The position numbers and the translations under genes were made by a program. A stretch of DNA of 19,818 nucleotides from the NCBI GenBank assembly GCA_025361385.1, contig JANYAJ010000250.1, positions 1-19,818 on the forward strand, read 5' to 3'. The notes under the pieces were generated by a model, which saw only the letters and a list, made by a program, of their open reading frames with translations, was not told the DNA's origin and ran no database searches. This stretch comes from Nitrospira sp. Lineage in GTDB: Bacteria; Nitrospirota; Nitrospiria; Nitrospirales; Nitrospiraceae. Positions 1-6,934 of the stretch are shown one piece after another (position 1 is the first letter of the stretch; every line of letters begins with the position of its first letter).

Positions 1-492
1 CTGGAGGATCCCGAGAAATTCTCCGGTTGGGTCGGTCGGAATATAGGCCTTGATCATCGAAGCCAGAGGAGAACGCAGTTCATCGAGCCGTTGCTCAAGA
101 GCGGCATGCAGCGAATCGGCCGAAAAGGTCTCGGCCCTCACCGCCCGGCTTAGGAGATAGCGCGCGCGAAACAAGACCTGCCGTTCTTCGGACGACAAGA
201 CCTGCATGCCGTTGCCCACGAAATCGATCTGGGTATGCGCTCGCAGCCCTTCGCCCAACGTCTTGCTGAGCCTGGCCAATTCATCCGGCGGCGCCCCCTC
301 GATGGCCAACAGCAACATCCGGCCGGCCAAGCCCGAGCGCACCTGCGTCAGCAACAACCGTTGCGTCGCCGTGGTGCCTTCGGGAAGCAGGTCACTCAGT
401 TCGCTATGGACAGACAGACGGGTTCCGGTGAACCAGGCTGCACCCGCGATGAGGGCAACCCAGACGAGAACTGGCCACCAGGCGGCTTTCAT
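1..492 (-). CDS. MMPL/RND-type exporter, N-terminal part (cut by window edge), aryl-polyene cluster type
   Basis: Partial gene of 164 codons running off the left edge. The start is ATG at 492-490, overlapping the TGA of the upstream LolA-like gene by four bases (ATGA), so the two are translationally coupled. The protein begins MKAAWWPVLVWV and has one hydrophobic N-terminal segment (about residues 5-22). A periplasmic-type domain follows, with the stretches HSELSDLLPEG, LLLAIEGAPPDELARL and LFRARYLLSRAV. This layout is typical of the 'predicted exporter' (MMPL superfamily) of aryl-polyene and xanthomonadin clusters, where such proteins are thought to move acyl or pigment intermediates towards the outer membrane. 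Most of the permease lies outside the window, so the later membrane helices cannot be checked. The family call rests on the N-terminus plus neighbours. Confidence 0.75.
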   Translation of the reverse strand, partial: MKAAWWPVLVWVALIAGAAWFTGTRLSVHSELSDLLPEGTTATQRLLLTQVRSGLAGRMLLLAIEGAPPDELARLSKTLGEGLRAHTQIDFVGNGMQVLSSEERQVLFRARYLLSRAVRAETFSADSLHAALEQRLDELRSPLASMIKAYIPTDPTGEFLGILQ

Positions 493-1196
493 TTGGATGG
501 TCCCCGGCGAAGCGTCATCACCGAGCGGTCGCCATCCGGCGCTCGGATAGCGATGGTCGTCAGGTGCCCTTCCGACCCGGACAACAGCAGATAGTCGACC
601 ATAGACTTTCCGGCAGGATCGTAGGGACGGAGCAGCAATGTCCATTGTCGGCTGGTGCCGTCAACGGTAGTTTCGTACACTTTCTTGAGCTGTGCCACAT
701 CGCCCGTGAGCGTCGCCCGAAAGGCTTCAACAAAGCTGCGTAACGCTGGATAGTCTTCAAGAGAAATGGTTTTCTTCACATGCTTGCGTTCACTCTCGAA
801 AGTCACCCGGTCTCCCTCAATGAGGTACCGTTCCCGGTACGGCTCCAGCACGTCCTTCTCCAATGTCGACGGGGGCGTGAAGCGCAACAGGCCGCGCACG
901 ATCAAGGGCTCGGTGAGCAATGACGAGTAGGTCGCTTCTTCAAACGATACTGAGGGCTCTCGCCCTTCCTTCAGCGAGGCCACGACCTGCTCGACCGTCC
1001 AAGCACGACTTGAATGGTCGCTGTGAGACGTCACATTCTCGCCGGCTGTTGCCAGGGAACCGATCAGTGGAAGCATTCCTAGGATACTGATCCACAGGAT
1101 GCTCAACAGGTTCGTCCAGCAAGGCCGCAGCGAGCGAGCAACTGAACGTTGAACTTTGAACGATGAATGTTGAGGTGAAGATCGTTTTTCATTCAC
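489..1196 (-). CDS. LolA-like outer-membrane lipoprotein carrier protein of the pigment cluster
   Basis: Up to 235 aa. A hydrophobic segment (about residues 29-51, LLSILWISILGMLPLIG...ATAG) looks like a signal peptide or anchor. The mature part resembles LolA-fold proteins: the VRGLLRFTPPSTLEK strand pair, a RYLIEGDRVTFES stretch, LRSFVEAFRATLTGD, and a C-terminal RQWTLLLRPYD...VDYLLLSGSEGHLTTIAIRAPDGD pattern. Divergent LolA-like proteins sit next to the exporter in aryl-polyene clusters, presumably handling lipid-linked product in the periplasm. The start is doubtful. The GTG at 1196 has no clear ribosome-binding site, and the first about 20 codons are encoded by degenerate heptamer repeats. 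A TTG at 1106 or ATG at 1076 are alternatives. The stop overlaps the exporter start by four bases. Confidence 0.75.
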   Translation of the reverse strand: MNEKRSSPQHSSFKVQRSVARSLRPCWTNLLSILWISILGMLPLIGSLATAGENVTSHSDHSSRAWTVEQVVASLKEGREPSVSFEEATYSSLLTEPLIVRGLLRFTPPSTLEKDVLEPYRERYLIEGDRVTFESERKHVKKTISLEDYPALRSFVEAFRATLTGDVAQLKKVYETTVDGTSRQWTLLLRPYDPAGKSMVDYLLLSGSEGHLTTIAIRAPDGDRSVMTLRRGPSK

Positions 1197-1222
1197 AGTT
1201 CATCACTCATCGTTCAACGTTT
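1144..1222. repeat. Two inverted arrays of degenerate heptamer repeats (GAACGTT/GAACGAT type)
   Basis: On the plus strand from 1144 the sequence reads in 7-base steps: GAACGTT, GAACTTT, GAACGAT, GAATGTT, GAGGTGA. On the minus strand from 1222 it reads AAACGTT, GAACGAT, GAGTGAT, GAACTGT, GAATGAA. The two arrays therefore face each other. They share an exact 11-mer (TTGAACGATGA, plus 1156-1166 and minus 1217-1207), so the transcript could fold back on itself. The arrays fill the gap between the acyltransferase stop and the LolA-like gene and cover that gene's nominal GTG start. The pattern is direct observation; its function is unknown. Confidence 0.7.
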
Positions 1223-1251
1223 CCTGTCTGGCGGACCTGTTCAGCATCCTG

Positions 1252-2148
1252 TTACGGCTTATCGTTCCAAAATTCATAGAAGTTAAACCAATTGTCCGGC
1301 GCGAGGCGGCAACATGCTTCAAGGCGATCAGCATACCGTTGCGCCCACCGCTGCAGATCGATGGCGCGCTGATCGGGCGACAGATCCATCCCTTCGCTAA
1401 AGGACTCGAGATACACCTCATAGCGATTCCCCCCCCGGTACAGCCCGAAGAAGAGGACCACCGGAGCATGGACGACGCGGGCCAATCGCATCGCTCCGGT
1501 CGGAAACCTGGCTTGCCCCCCCAAGAAAGTACAGGCAAGCGACTGATCGTTCTGCATCACACGATCGCCCATGATCCCGACGACACCACCCCGATCCAGA
1601 CATTCTTTTACTTGCAGCATAGTGCCAGGCCCGCCGACCTGAATGACTGTCTCCGCGACGGCGGGATTCAACTCCTGAATCAGGTGACGAATCAAGGGCG
1701 CGTTCTGCTCATCCATCAGGACGCGGATCTCGATGTGCTGACGGGACAGTCCTACGGCCCGCACCACTTCAAAGCTTCCAAGGTGCGACCCCAGGAGCAC
1801 ACAACCACGGCCTTTCGCCAACTCACGGTCTAACACCTCTAACCCATGGATCTGAATATCGAACAGATCGAACCGGCTACGCAGAAAATAGACCCGGTCA
1901 AGGATCGTTGCGGCGAAGGCAAGGTAATGGCGATAGAGATCGCACCACCCGACCGGCCGACCGAACAGCCGCTCACGAAATTGCGTGATCGCCTTGCGGG
2001 CAGACCCTGAGGCCAACAGAAAATACAGACAGATCGGATGGAGCAGGACCCGAGCGGTCGGACGACCCAGCGATTGCGCGATCCAGGCCATCAACCGGAT
2101 GGCCGTCCGGCTCCCGCGTTCCTGCTGCTGTTGCCAGGCGAGGCTCAC
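1252..2148 (-). CDS. LpxL/HtrB-type lysophospholipid acyltransferase (LPLAT), pigment-cluster type
   Basis: 298 aa from a GTG start at 2148, whose last two bases overlap the TGA of the dehydratase gene (GTGA). The reading frame is open further upstream, but no better start is seen, and the family typically begins with W-x-x-Q-x-E-R-G-S, here WQQQQERGS at residues 4-12. The segment VLLGSHLGSFEVVRAV carries the HX4E motif (H-L-G-S-F-E) used for acyl transfer by LpxL-type enzymes. GVVGIMGDR and FPTGAMRLARVVHAPVVLFFG are the usual following motifs, and the protein ends in WFNFYEFW. In aryl-polyene clusters the equivalent gene is often a glycosyltransferase-acyltransferase fusion; this one has only the acyltransferase. 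The likely role is attaching the polyene acid to a lipid or sugar acceptor at the inner membrane. Confidence 0.87.
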   Translation of the reverse strand: MSLAWQQQQERGSRTAIRLMAWIAQSLGRPTARVLLHPICLYFLLASGSARKAITQFRERLFGRPVGWCDLYRHYLAFAATILDRVYFLRSRFDLFDIQIHGLEVLDRELAKGRGCVLLGSHLGSFEVVRAVGLSRQHIEIRVLMDEQNAPLIRHLIQELNPAVAETVIQVGGPGTMLQVKECLDRGGVVGIMGDRVMQNDQSLACTFLGGQARFPTGAMRLARVVHAPVVLFFGLYRGGNRYEVYLESFSEGMDLSPDQRAIDLQRWAQRYADRLEACCRLAPDNWFNFYEFWNDKP

Positions 2149-2471
2149 GTCCGTTCCATGTGCGCCGTTGCGCCAGGCATGAACTCGATGGTGCCGGATG
2201 CCACAAGGCGCGCGTCCACCCGGCAAGAAAATGTGGCCCGTCCGGCTCCCTCTTCATCCACGCGGATGGTCACAGCCTCGCCCGGTCTGAGCGGAGAAGA
2301 AAATTTCACCGTCGGCAGACCCTTCACCACCAATGGAGCCGCCGATCCCCGACGCAGGGTGTCGAGCACTTCGTTCAGCAGAACCACACCAGGCACGACG
2401 GGATAGCCAGGGAAGTGCCCCGCCAGCGACGGATGGTCATGGCCGATGGAGAGCACCCGCTCATGTACCAT
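2145..2471 (-). CDS. Short FabZ/FabA-like hotdog 3-hydroxyacyl-ACP dehydratase (ApeI-like)
   Basis: 108 aa from ATG at 2471, overlapping the end of the ligase gene by 11 bases. The frame stays open upstream inside the ligase, but the homologous part starts at MVHERVLSIGHDHPSLAGHFPGYPVVPG. The motif GHFPGYPVVPG is the FabZ/FabA hotdog signature containing the catalytic histidine. Where FabZ-like enzymes have an acidic residue five positions after the PG pair, this protein has asparagine (PGVVLLNEV) with glutamate next to it. The expected role is dehydrating 3-hydroxyacyl-ACP intermediates during polyene extension. It is shorter than housekeeping FabZ (about 150 aa) but normal for this cluster type. 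The stop codon overlaps the GTG of the next gene. Confidence 0.8.
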   Translation of the reverse strand: MVHERVLSIGHDHPSLAGHFPGYPVVPGVVLLNEVLDTLRRGSAAPLVVKGLPTVKFSSPLRPGEAVTIRVDEEGAGRATFSCRVDARLVASGTIEFMPGATAHMERT

Positions 2472-3807
2472 GGCCCTGCCCTGCCAGCCATTGCCGGGCC
2501 AGCTCACGTACCGATTCCTGTGGCAGTTTTCCGGTGGCATTGCGCGGCAGACTGGGAACACAGACCAAGGGGCGGGGCAGAAACACCGGATCGATCTGGG
2601 TCCGCAACCCGCGCTGAATCTCTTCGCTGGTTTTTCCCGGAGCCACGACAAAGGCCATCAGCCTGGTGACGAAATCGGAGCCCTCCTCGGGCAAGTAGAA
2701 GACGCCATCCTGTACCCCCTCGATCTCCAGCAGTTTTTGATTCAAGTCGCCGAGCGATACCCTATGGCCTGCGACGTTGATCTGGTCTGCTTCCCGACCA
2801 TGGACGATGAACAGCCCCTGCGCATCGACGGTCATGCGGTCCGGCACCCGAACCGGATGGGGAAGGTAGTCCGTACATACGCTCCATCCCCTGTCGCTGG
2901 ATTGAAGCCGCACTCCATCTAAGGGCCGCCAGGAATCCCCCGCCGTCGTTCGTCGCTCCGCGACGCTGCCGGCTTCGGCAAATCCGAAAATTTCGTGCAC
3001 CTCCGTGTGAAAGTGCCGTTCAGCTTCTTGAGCCAAGCCCTGAGAAAGGGGAGCGGTGGCGGAAAGGATCAGCCCGACCGGCGGCATTCTCACGCCTTCG
3101 GTCATGCAGGCGCGAAGATGCAAGGGTGTGGTCACGAGAATCCTTCGCCCCTCCACGTCGGCCAAGGCGCTCAGGATGTCGGCCGGGAAGAGCGGTCGCC
3201 CGGCATGCATGACTAATCCATGCATGAGGGGCAACATGACGGAGGCTTCGAGGCCGAACATATGTTGATGCGGAACGGTGGCCACCACCGAGGCGCGATC
3301 GCCGCCTTTGATGCCGAGCCTGGATCCGGTTGCGTGAGCCACGGCCGTCAACGCCCCCCACGTTTTCTTGTTGGGCATCGGCTGACCTGTGCTCCCGGAG
3401 GTGAAGGCGATCGCCACGACTTGATTCAGGGGGACTAGCGGAATCTCGTCCGGCCAAGGAGCCAGGCCTTGTCGATGTTGGATCGCGACAGACTCGATCC
3501 CCTCGATCGCATCGTCACGATCGGTCAGGGCGTAACTCTCTGGGTAATCGCCGGCGATACGGCGAAGAGTCTGGACCGCCCGGCTTTGAGGCAGCAACGT
3601 CAACTGCCGCCGGAGAATCGCCGCGGCAAATCCCACCAGAAACTCGTAGCGGCTCGTTGCGAGATTGATGACGGTGAGCCGATCGGGCAAGGATTCAGCG
3701 AGTCGGGCGACATCGGATAAAAACTGCCGCGCCGTGCGTGAACCATCCGGCTCCCAGGCCAGCACATCGTCCGGACTATAGGGGCCGATCAAAGGGGTAT
3801 CGTGCAT
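2461..3807 (-). CDS. AMP-forming acyl/aryl ligase (ANL superfamily), aryl-polyene starter activation
   Basis: 448 aa, start ATG at 3807, 13 bases after the ACP stop, with GGGTGGG as a possible ribosome-binding site. ANL motifs are visible: the P-loop FTSGSTGQPMPNKKTWG (about residues 134-150), VPHQHMFGLEASV, the A5-like EIFGFAEAGSVAE in place of YGxTE, the hinge region VHGREADQINVAGHRVSL, and the catalytic C-terminal lysine in LPRNATGKLPQE. The compact length, the TWG after the P-loop and the FAEAGS form are seen in ligases of aryl-polyene clusters, which activate a hydroxybenzoate-type acid and load it on an ACP. The substrate cannot be read from the sequence; ordinary fatty acid activation is the alternative. 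Direct neighbours on both sides (ACP and dehydratase) fit loading and processing on a carrier. Confidence 0.85.
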   Translation of the reverse strand: MHDTPLIGPYSPDDVLAWEPDGSRTARQFLSDVARLAESLPDRLTVINLATSRYEFLVGFAAAILRRQLTLLPQSRAVQTLRRIAGDYPESYALTDRDDAIEGIESVAIQHRQGLAPWPDEIPLVPLNQVVAIAFTSGSTGQPMPNKKTWGALTAVAHATGSRLGIKGGDRASVVATVPHQHMFGLEASVMLPLMHGLVMHAGRPLFPADILSALADVEGRRILVTTPLHLRACMTEGVRMPPVGLILSATAPLSQGLAQEAERHFHTEVHEIFGFAEAGSVAERRTTAGDSWRPLDGVRLQSSDRGWSVCTDYLPHPVRVPDRMTVDAQGLFIVHGREADQINVAGHRVSLGDLNQKLLEIEGVQDGVFYLPEEGSDFVTRLMAFVVAPGKTSEEIQRGLRTQIDPVFLPRPLVCVPSLPRNATGKLPQESVRELARQWLAGQGHGT

Positions 3808-3820
3808 GGCCCACCCGCAG

Positions 3821-4099
3821 TCACTTCGTGCGGTTCTTCACAATCGCATTGGCCAACGCCCGCAGGGAAGAAAAGATGGCTTTAATGTCTGGATCGCTCG
3901 ACTTGAGTTGATAGCCGTAGGTTTGTGAAATGGCCAGCGAAAGCTCCAAGGCATCGATCGAGTCGAGGCCGAGCCCGTCTCCGAACAGCGCGGCGTCAGG
4001 CTGGATCGTAGCCGGATCGATCTTCAGCTTGAGCGTCTGAACGATCAGCGTCGCCACCTCTGGTTCGAGCGGCCTTGATTCTGAATGTTCCATATTCAT
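3821..4099 (-). CDS. Acyl carrier protein
   Basis: 92 aa, start ATG at 4099, one base after the TAG of the methyltransferase gene; a second in-frame ATG lies two codons on. The segment FGDGLGLDSIDALELSLAI contains the phosphopantetheine-attachment serine in the DSI motif (about residue 47). Length and helix pattern fit a stand-alone type II carrier. It lies directly before the AMP-forming ligase, which probably loads it. Aryl-polyene clusters usually carry two ACP genes in tandem; only one is present here, though a second could lie outside the window. It is not the housekeeping fatty-acid ACP, whose usual fab neighbours are absent. Confidence 0.88.
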   Translation of the reverse strand: MNMEHSESRPLEPEVATLIVQTLKLKIDPATIQPDAALFGDGLGLDSIDALELSLAISQTYGYQLKSSDPDIKAIFSSLRALANAIVKNRTK

Positions 4100-4100
4100 A

Positions 4101-4892
4101 CTAGGTTCTCACCGCCCGGTAATCTCGCAAGAGCCCGTTGAAGATCTCGTGCAACGAACAATCGGTCAACCCGACCTCCCGTAACGCGCCGAGGATCGTC
4201 TCCGGCGAGACACAGAACTCGGTCGTATCCCACCAATAGGCCATCAATGTTTTCATATCCCGATTCCCGGTCGAGGCGGTAAAGGCGAGACCCATGACCG
4301 TCTTGATGTAAAAACGCGACAGGGACAGCAGCAGCGAAGAGCGAGGCCGGCAGATGTCTAACAACAGCACAATCCCTCCCGGCTTGAGTACACGTCGATA
4401 CTCAGCAAACGCGGTTTTCAGATCCGAGAGATGGCGCATGGCATAGCCCATACTCAAGAAATCGAAACTCTGATCGGGAAAGGGCAGCTGCTCTCCTATG
4501 CCTCGCACTACATTCCGGCAGGGGCCCTTCTGGGCCTCCCGCAACATTCCCATGCTCGGATCCAGCCCAACCACTCTACCAGACGGGCCAACCAATTCAT
4601 GGGCACCTTGCGAGACTAAACCAGGCCCACAGGCGACATCTAGCACATGCATCCCGGCCTTCAGTCCCGCTTCCCGGAGCGCCTTTTTCCGATACCAGAG
4701 TCCGGAGCCGAATCCGGTGGCCATATCGATATTGCGATACTGATAGGCCGTCCGGTCAAACAGCTCGTTCAGAAATACTTGACGCTTCTTGTCCTCGGAA
4801 TAGTATCGGCGCAAGGGAGGATGGGGCGCGACAGGCACCATGGGCAGCTGGGACAGGGGGCGCTCACCGGATGGGTCTGTACCGACGCTCAT
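4101..4892 (-). CDS. Class I SAM-dependent methyltransferase (UbiE-like), first gene of the pigment cluster
   Basis: 263 aa from ATG at 4892, chosen because AGAGGT lies seven bases upstream and because a TTG further up (4952) falls inside the predicted -35 box. The SAM-binding motif I is VLDVACGPGLVSQGA, motif II includes VVGLDPSMGML, and motif III is RVLKPGGIVLLLDICRP. MGYAMRHLSDLKTAFAEYRRVL is close to the UbiE/MenG pattern. The N-terminal stretch FDRTAYQYRNIDMATGFGSGLWYRKKAL also matches that group. Leading an operon of ACP, ligase, dehydratase and acyltransferase, it is more likely to modify the aryl head of a polyene than to act in quinone synthesis. Methyltransferases occupy the same first position in characterised aryl-polyene clusters. 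A respiratory quinone role is the alternative. Confidence 0.82.
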   Translation of the reverse strand: MSVGTDPSGERPLSQLPMVPVAPHPPLRRYYSEDKKRQVFLNELFDRTAYQYRNIDMATGFGSGLWYRKKALREAGLKAGMHVLDVACGPGLVSQGAHELVGPSGRVVGLDPSMGMLREAQKGPCRNVVRGIGEQLPFPDQSFDFLSMGYAMRHLSDLKTAFAEYRRVLKPGGIVLLLDICRPRSSLLLSLSRFYIKTVMGLAFTASTGNRDMKTLMAYWWDTTEFCVSPETILGALREVGLTDCSLHEIFNGLLRDYRAVRT

Positions 4893-4923
4893 AATGGACC
4901 TCTGGAAACCGGTGGTTGGCACT

Positions 4924-4952
4924 CTTGTAGCAGGACTCTCTGGTACGGGCAA
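4924..4952 (-). promoter_or_regulatory. Candidate sigma-70 promoter of the pigment cluster
   Basis: Minus strand: TTGCCC (4952-4947), 17-base spacer, TACAAG (4929-4924). Four of six bases match at each box and the spacing is ideal. Predicted transcription start is about 4917, giving a 25-base leader before ATG 4892, with AGAGGT in place. It lies in the only gap between the cluster and the upstream DUF4105 gene. Confidence 0.45.
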
Positions 4953-4966
4953 GGGGGCGCGACCGA

Positions 4967-6925
4967 TTAGAAGAAGGCTTGGACGGAAAAGACCAGGTCA
5001 TTGTCCCGGTCACGATGGTTATATTCCACCCGCAATGCCCAATTCTGCGAGAGCGTATAGCGCGATCCGGCATACCAGCGGATGTCGTCGGACTTGTCTC
5101 CGAGCGCATAACGCAGGTAGGAGCCGGACAGCATCAACTTCCAGCGATCGGTGGCGTCGACCAACAGCCCCACCGTCCCGCCACCTCCAACCCGATGCCG
5201 CTCTTCGTAGGCTCTGCTGTAGTTGGCTTCGGCTTCGGCAAATGCAAAATAGACTTCGCGCTTGAACAGCGCCGTTTCTGCCGCAGCCCCGAGACCTACG
5301 TTGGCGACTCCATTGCTGCAGAGAGTACAGCCATTGTGCCGGATCGTCTGCATCCCGACATTCACCTTCCAGGACGGCAGCTGCGAGAGAGAATCCATCG
5401 GGGCCAGCGAAACAATATTGATCGGACTGAACCGCTCGACACGGGCCTGCGATTGGTCGTGGTAATGGCGCAACGACAGGGACATGATTTCTATTTGTGC
5501 ATCGGGCGTGAACCCCGGCTCCGGATCCAGCAAATTATGGTACGCGGCGCGGATGTTGGCTTCTTCAAACGCGCGATGGTTCCGCCATCCGGCTCCGATC
5601 CCGATTCGACTGGTTCCATGACCCAAATCGGGCTGTTTGACATAGGGCTGGATCGGCAGATCGCGCGGGGTCACTTTCAACTCACTTCTCGCACGGAGAA
5701 TTGTTCGATTCTTCTCTCGGAATGGAAGGCCTTCCTCTCCTCCAACTGCACTATGCTGCAGCAGGTAATCCGACGCAGTTTCCAGTACGAAGGCCTGTCG
5801 GTCTTGTTGCAGCGTACGAAAACCCTCTGACTGAAGATCCGCGGGATTTCGAATCAGGCGATCGAACCAAACACGCTCGTCAGCCGACATTGACGCTCGC
5901 TTGCGACGCACCAACGTGCTTCTGGATGGGCGAGATACGACCTCGCCGACCAATCCCGATTCCCGTACGAGCCGAACGGTATCAATGGGAATCGTATAGA
6001 CGGGAAACCGGTCAAGCAGATGGACCGACGGCTCGGCAGCCTCAAGGAGAGACAGAATATGGTATGCGCAGTTTTCGCCAAAGAAAAAGTAATCGAAATA
6101 GGCGTTTCCCAATTCCCAGGTATGCATCAAAAGTCTCCGCACTTGCGGAGCCGTCAGATTTAACCGGTACTCCCAAATATCCCGATTATCGATGTCGCGA
6201 TATTCCTGCACTTTGAGGTAATAGGGAATCGTTGAGAAGTAGCCTGGATAGGCCCCAAAGATACCCTTGATGGCATATTCCACCCCGGCATCGGCGGGCA
6301 ATTGTGCCGCGTAGTTGATCGTGTAGGCGAGAATGCGGGTCTGCGGCGTCTGCTCCTTCCCGTCCACCCGCAGAAACGTGTGGCCGAACATGGAGGACGG
6401 GTTATTCATGAAACCAGACGGGAAAATGATGGTGATCGCGGCGGCGTTGAATTCGTCGTACCAGCGCGTGAAACGTTCGCAGGGTTGTGGAGTGAGCCTA
6501 GCTGCGTCGAACCGTAGCTTCTCGTTCAGCCAATAATACCGCGCGACAAAGGCGCATTGCGCCGGCTGCTTCGATCGGCCCACAAGTTCATCTGAAAAAA
6601 AATTACTCAGCGTCGCTGCCAACTCAGCCTGTGGATTGGTCTTTCCCTCCGGAGAGAGAAAAAATCCCGGATCGTCTTGCATGCTCTCGGTCCCACCGAA
6701 AAGCGTACGACGGTAGTGCAGCAGCACATGCCACTCACGTTCTTCGGCAAGATGCATGGCTTCTGCGCGGCCGATGAGTTCATTGAGATAGAGAATATCA
6801 GGAGCCTCAGCTGCCCAACTGGGTATCGCGCCAAGAATGATCAGACAGGAAACAAGAAGGAGGAGAAGGAGGAACGGGGATCTAAAAGGCCCGTGGGGTT
6901 CCAGCTGATACAACCGGAACCCCAC
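4967..6925 (-). CDS. DUF4105 (Lnb N-terminal periplasmic domain-like) protein with C-terminal outer-membrane barrel
   Basis: 652 aa with an N-terminal signal segment (about residues 16-38, ending PSWAAEA). Residues about 40-330 match DUF4105. They contain conserved tryptophan/tyrosine-rich pieces, SMFGHTFLRVDG (histidine) and FFGENCAYHILSLLEA (cysteine), the presumed Cys/His pair of this NlpC/P60-like fold. The domain is related to Lnb, the lipoprotein transacylase of some Firmicutes, so an acyl-transfer or hydrolase activity in the periplasm is possible but unproven. The last about 230 residues alternate as amphipathic strands and end in FSVQAFF with a terminal Phe, as in outer-membrane barrels. 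The start is uncertain: GTG at 6925 lacks a ribosome-binding site and lies in a perfect 10-bp hairpin. Only nine bases separate it from the DUF3015 stop. Confidence 0.82.
   Translation of the reverse strand: MGFRLYQLEPHGPFRSPFLLLLLLVSCLIILGAIPSWAAEAPDILYLNELIGRAEAMHLAEEREWHVLLHYRRTLFGGTESMQDDPGFFLSPEGKTNPQAELAATLSNFFSDELVGRSKQPAQCAFVARYYWLNEKLRFDAARLTPQPCERFTRWYDEFNAAAITIIFPSGFMNNPSSMFGHTFLRVDGKEQTPQTRILAYTINYAAQLPADAGVEYAIKGIFGAYPGYFSTIPYYLKVQEYRDIDNRDIWEYRLNLTAPQVRRLLMHTWELGNAYFDYFFFGENCAYHILSLLEAAEPSVHLLDRFPVYTIPIDTVRLVRESGLVGEVVSRPSRSTLVRRKRASMSADERVWFDRLIRNPADLQSEGFRTLQQDRQAFVLETASDYLLQHSAVGGEEGLPFREKNRTILRARSELKVTPRDLPIQPYVKQPDLGHGTSRIGIGAGWRNHRAFEEANIRAAYHNLLDPEPGFTPDAQIEIMSLSLRHYHDQSQARVERFSPINIVSLAPMDSLSQLPSWKVNVGMQTIRHNGCTLCSNGVANVGLGAAAETALFKREVYFAFAEAEANYSRAYEERHRVGGGGTVGLLVDATDRWKLMLSGSYLRYALGDKSDDIRWYAGSRYTLSQNWALRVEYNHRDRDNDLVFSVQAFF
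6893..6925 (-). terminator. Perfect 10-bp hairpin after the DUF3015 gene, overlapping the next start
   Basis: Minus strand arms GTGGGGTTCC (6925-6916) and GGAACCCCAC (6902-6893) pair perfectly across a 13-base loop and are followed by GGGCC and TTTT. This could terminate the DUF3015 message, though the T-tract is short and offset. It also includes the nominal GTG start of the DUF4105 gene, so it may act as a translational or attenuation element instead. Confidence 0.5.
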
Positions 6926-6934
6926 GAGACGATC

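Noticed and set aside
2160..2669. 169-codon plus-strand open frame and similar plus-strand frames over 1-4900
   Set aside because: All are antisense to well-supported minus-strand cluster genes and have no recognisable domains.
4893..4952. Longer methyltransferase start at TTG 4952
   Set aside because: The TTG falls in the predicted -35 box and lacks a ribosome-binding site, while ATG 4892 has AGAGGT at good spacing.
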